This document shows positions 62,768-64,000 of a DNA stretch of 64,000 bases, piece by piece. This DNA comes from Glaciimonas soli. GTDB lineage: Bacteria > Pseudomonadota > Gammaproteobacteria > Burkholderiales > Burkholderiaceae_D. The DNA is taken from the NCBI RefSeq assembly GCF_009497155.1, contig NZ_WINI01000007.1:565137-629136 (forward strand), given 5' to 3'. The translations under genes and the position numbers were made by a program. The notes under the pieces are model-generated. The model did not search any database. It was given only the letters and a program-made list of their open reading frames with translations, and was not told the origin of the DNA. The first letter of the stretch is position 1; each line of letters begins with the position of its first letter.

Positions 62768-63778
62768 TTATTTAGCAGACATCAGCGCTACGGTTGTATC
62801 GAGCATACGATTGGAGAAACCCCACTCGTTGTCATACCAGCTGGATACTTTGACCAGATTGCCGGAAACTTTAGTCAACGTTGCATCGAAGTTCGACGAT
62901 GCAGGGTTGTGATTAAAGTCGACAGAAACCAGCGGCTCAACGTTGTAAGTCAATACACCTTTCAACGCGCCTTCTGATGCTTCTTTCAGAATCGCATTGA
63001 CTTCATCAACCGTAGTTTCACGCGTTGAAACGAAAGACAAATCGACCAGCGAAACGTTGATGGTTGGCACGCGAATCGCGAAACCATCCAGCTTGCCATT
63101 CAGTTCTGGCAACACCAGACCAACCGCAGCGGCTGCGCCGGTTTTGGTTGGGATCATGCTCATGGTTGCAGAACGGGCGCGGCGCAGATCTTCGTGATAC
63201 ACGTCGGTCAATACTTGATCGTTAGTGTAGGCATGGATAGTGGTCATCAAACCGTTTTCGATACCGATTTTGTCGTTCAATGGCTTAACTAATGGTGCCA
63301 GGCAGTTGGTGGTGCATGATGCATTCGAAATCACTGTATCTGTCGCTTTCAGGACAGAGTGATTAACGCCATAGACTACGGTTGCATCGACATCTTTGCC
63401 GCCTGGTGCGGAGATGATGACTTTCTTGGCGCCGCCGTGGATATGCGCGCTGGCTTTTTCTTTGGTGGTGAAAAAACCGGTACATTCCAACACGACATCA
63501 ACCTTCAACTCGCCCCATGGCAATTCAGCTGGATTACGTTGTGCAAAAACTTTGATACGGTCGCCGTTGACCACAATCGCATCGCCATCAACTGTCACTG
63601 TGCCAGGAAATTTTCCGTGGGCGGTGTCATATTGTGTCAAATGCGCATTCGTTTTTGGATCGCCCAGATCATTGATGGCGACGATTTCGATATCGTGCTT
63701 TTTGCCACCTTCGTAATGAGCGCGAAGGATGTTACGACCGATACGGCCATAGCCGTTAATTGCAACGCGAATTGTCAT
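62768..63778 (-). CDS. gapA: Glyceraldehyde-3-phosphate dehydrogenase, type I
   Basis: 336 residues with the Rossmann start [18 protein letters not shown], the catalytic Cys155 in [23 protein letters not shown] and the C-terminal [20 protein letters not shown] precedes the ATG. It catalyses the NAD-linked phosphorylating oxidation of glyceraldehyde-3-phosphate in glycolysis and gluconeogenesis. The 139-bp region upstream holds a long inverted repeat. The gene ends at the shared terminator at 62686-62717. Confidence 0.96.
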   Translation of the reverse strand: MTIRVAINGYGRIGRNILRAHYEGGKKHDIEIVAINDLGDPKTNAHLTQYDTAHGKFPGTVTVDGDAIVVNGDRIKVFAQRNPAELPWGELKVDVVLECTGFFTTKEKASAHIHGGAKKVIISAPGGKDVDATVVYGVNHSVLKATDTVISNASCTTNCLAPLVKPLNDKIGIENGLMTTIHAYTNDQVLTDVYHEDLRRARSATMSMIPTKTGAAAAVGLVLPELNGKLDGFAIRVPTINVSLVDLSFVSTRETTVDEVNAILKEASEGALKGVLTYNVEPLVSVDFNHNPASSNFDATLTKVSGNLVKVSSWYDNEWGFSNRMLDTTVALMSAK

Positions 63779-63827
63779 GCTGTTTCTCCTAAGGTAAAAA
63801 TAAATCTTCTAACTAAATTAAAACTTG

Positions 63828-63912
63828 CGCAAACTTGTCCCAGCAAGGCAGACCGACGACGGCAGTACAAACGTACGGCCAGGAGCGATAACGCCGCCGG
63901 GGCAAGTTTGCG
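63828..63912 (-). promoter_or_regulatory. Long hairpin upstream of gapA
   Basis: Arms CGCAAACTTGTCCC (63828-63841) and GGGGCAAGTTTGCG (63899-63912) pair at 13 of 14 positions around a GC-rich 57-base loop with an inner GTAC-AAAC-GTAC. It lies six bases after the stop of the upstream gene and 50 bp before gapA. On the gapA strand it is followed by a TTTT-containing stretch, so it may be a terminator of the upstream gene or a folded gapA leader. Confidence 0.5.
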
Positions 63913-63917
63913 TCAGT

Positions 63918-64000
63918 TTAAGCACGGATGGTGCGCCAGCCGTAGCCTGCCTCTTTCAAATCCAGTCCATCCCAATTAAATGCTTGTTCGACTAATAACT
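63918..64000 (-). CDS. C-terminal end of an unrecognised gene (cut by window edge)
   Basis: The minus-strand frame entering from the right edge reads LLVEQAFNWDGLDLKEAGYGWRTIRA and stops with TAA. The spacing and the hairpin after it are consistent with a real gene end upstream of gapA. 26 residues are too few to name a family. Confidence 0.4.
   Translation of the reverse strand, partial: LLVEQAFNWDGLDLKEAGYGWRTIRA

Noticed and set aside
1-64000. CRISPR arrays, tRNA/rRNA genes, prophage or replication origin
   Set aside because: I looked for regularly spaced repeats, tRNA cloverleaf ends, rRNA signatures, integrase genes and DnaA-box clusters and saw none.

Overview
The window looks like chromosomal DNA of a Gram-negative betaproteobacterium. 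Burkholderiales, probably Oxalobacteraceae (Herminiimonas or Janthinobacterium relatives), is the best guess. That rests on protein style, on a caa3-type oxidase operon, a Fur-boxed heme-uptake operon and an ATP-grasp/alpha-E/transglutaminase triad, and on moderate GC. The assignment is inference from protein families; no rRNA or tRNA gene lies in the window.

Layout. 0-3.8 kb: a beta-alanine (omega-amino acid) catabolic pair, mmsA (cut by the window edge) and aptA, divergent from a MocR-type regulator. 3.9-5.5 kb: a Tim44-like membrane protein and a small exported protein. 5.8-9.1 kb: the ATP-grasp, alpha-E and transglutaminase triad. 9.3-12.0 kb: argE and an MHS-type MFS transporter. 12.2-15.0 kb: a lipoprotein S8 autotransporter protease. 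15.3-43.7 kb: an accessory catabolic block bracketed by decayed IS3-family transposase pieces. It contains a first polyamine operon (puuA1-spuC-puuC), a DUF1302/DUF1329/RND/YCF48 envelope-transport operon, and a long leftward second polyamine/amidase region (saccharopine-dehydrogenase-like, aminoaldehyde dehydrogenase, three amidases, APC permease, truncated aldehyde dehydrogenase, TetR, puuA2, puuB, puuD). 43.8-48.1 kb: a small His/Asp-rich lipoprotein, a DUF1348 protein and a DUF1800-DUF1501 pair. 48.2-49.8 kb: a membrane-anchored MutS-like ATPase. 49.9-56.8 kb: heme uptake hmuRSTUV behind a near-ideal Fur box. 57.0-62.5 kb: a small membrane protein and a caa3-type cytochrome oxidase operon. 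62.8-64 kb: gapA and the end of an unrecognised gene.

How the genes work together. PuuA, PuuB, PuuC and PuuD are all present, though split over two loci, so the gamma-glutamylated putrescine route to GABA looks complete. SpuC gives a parallel transaminase route, and the BADH/AMADH-like dehydrogenase could oxidise aminoaldehydes. AptA and MmsA could take beta-alanine, a product of spermidine/aminopropanal breakdown, on to an acyl-CoA.

The most interesting structural observations are these. (1) A ~265-bp intergenic element occurs twice; its 24-bp stem differs in sequence between copies but is kept paired by compensatory changes. (2) A palindrome AACCGA-N8-TCGGTT lies in front of the second polyamine operon and the saccharopine-dehydrogenase-like gene, and a one-mismatch copy lies in a relic downstream of puuD. 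(3) A decayed duplicate of the promoter and saccharopine-dehydrogenase gene sits at the far end of the second polyamine block. (4) A tandem aldehyde-dehydrogenase/amidase duplication has a junction visible to the base.
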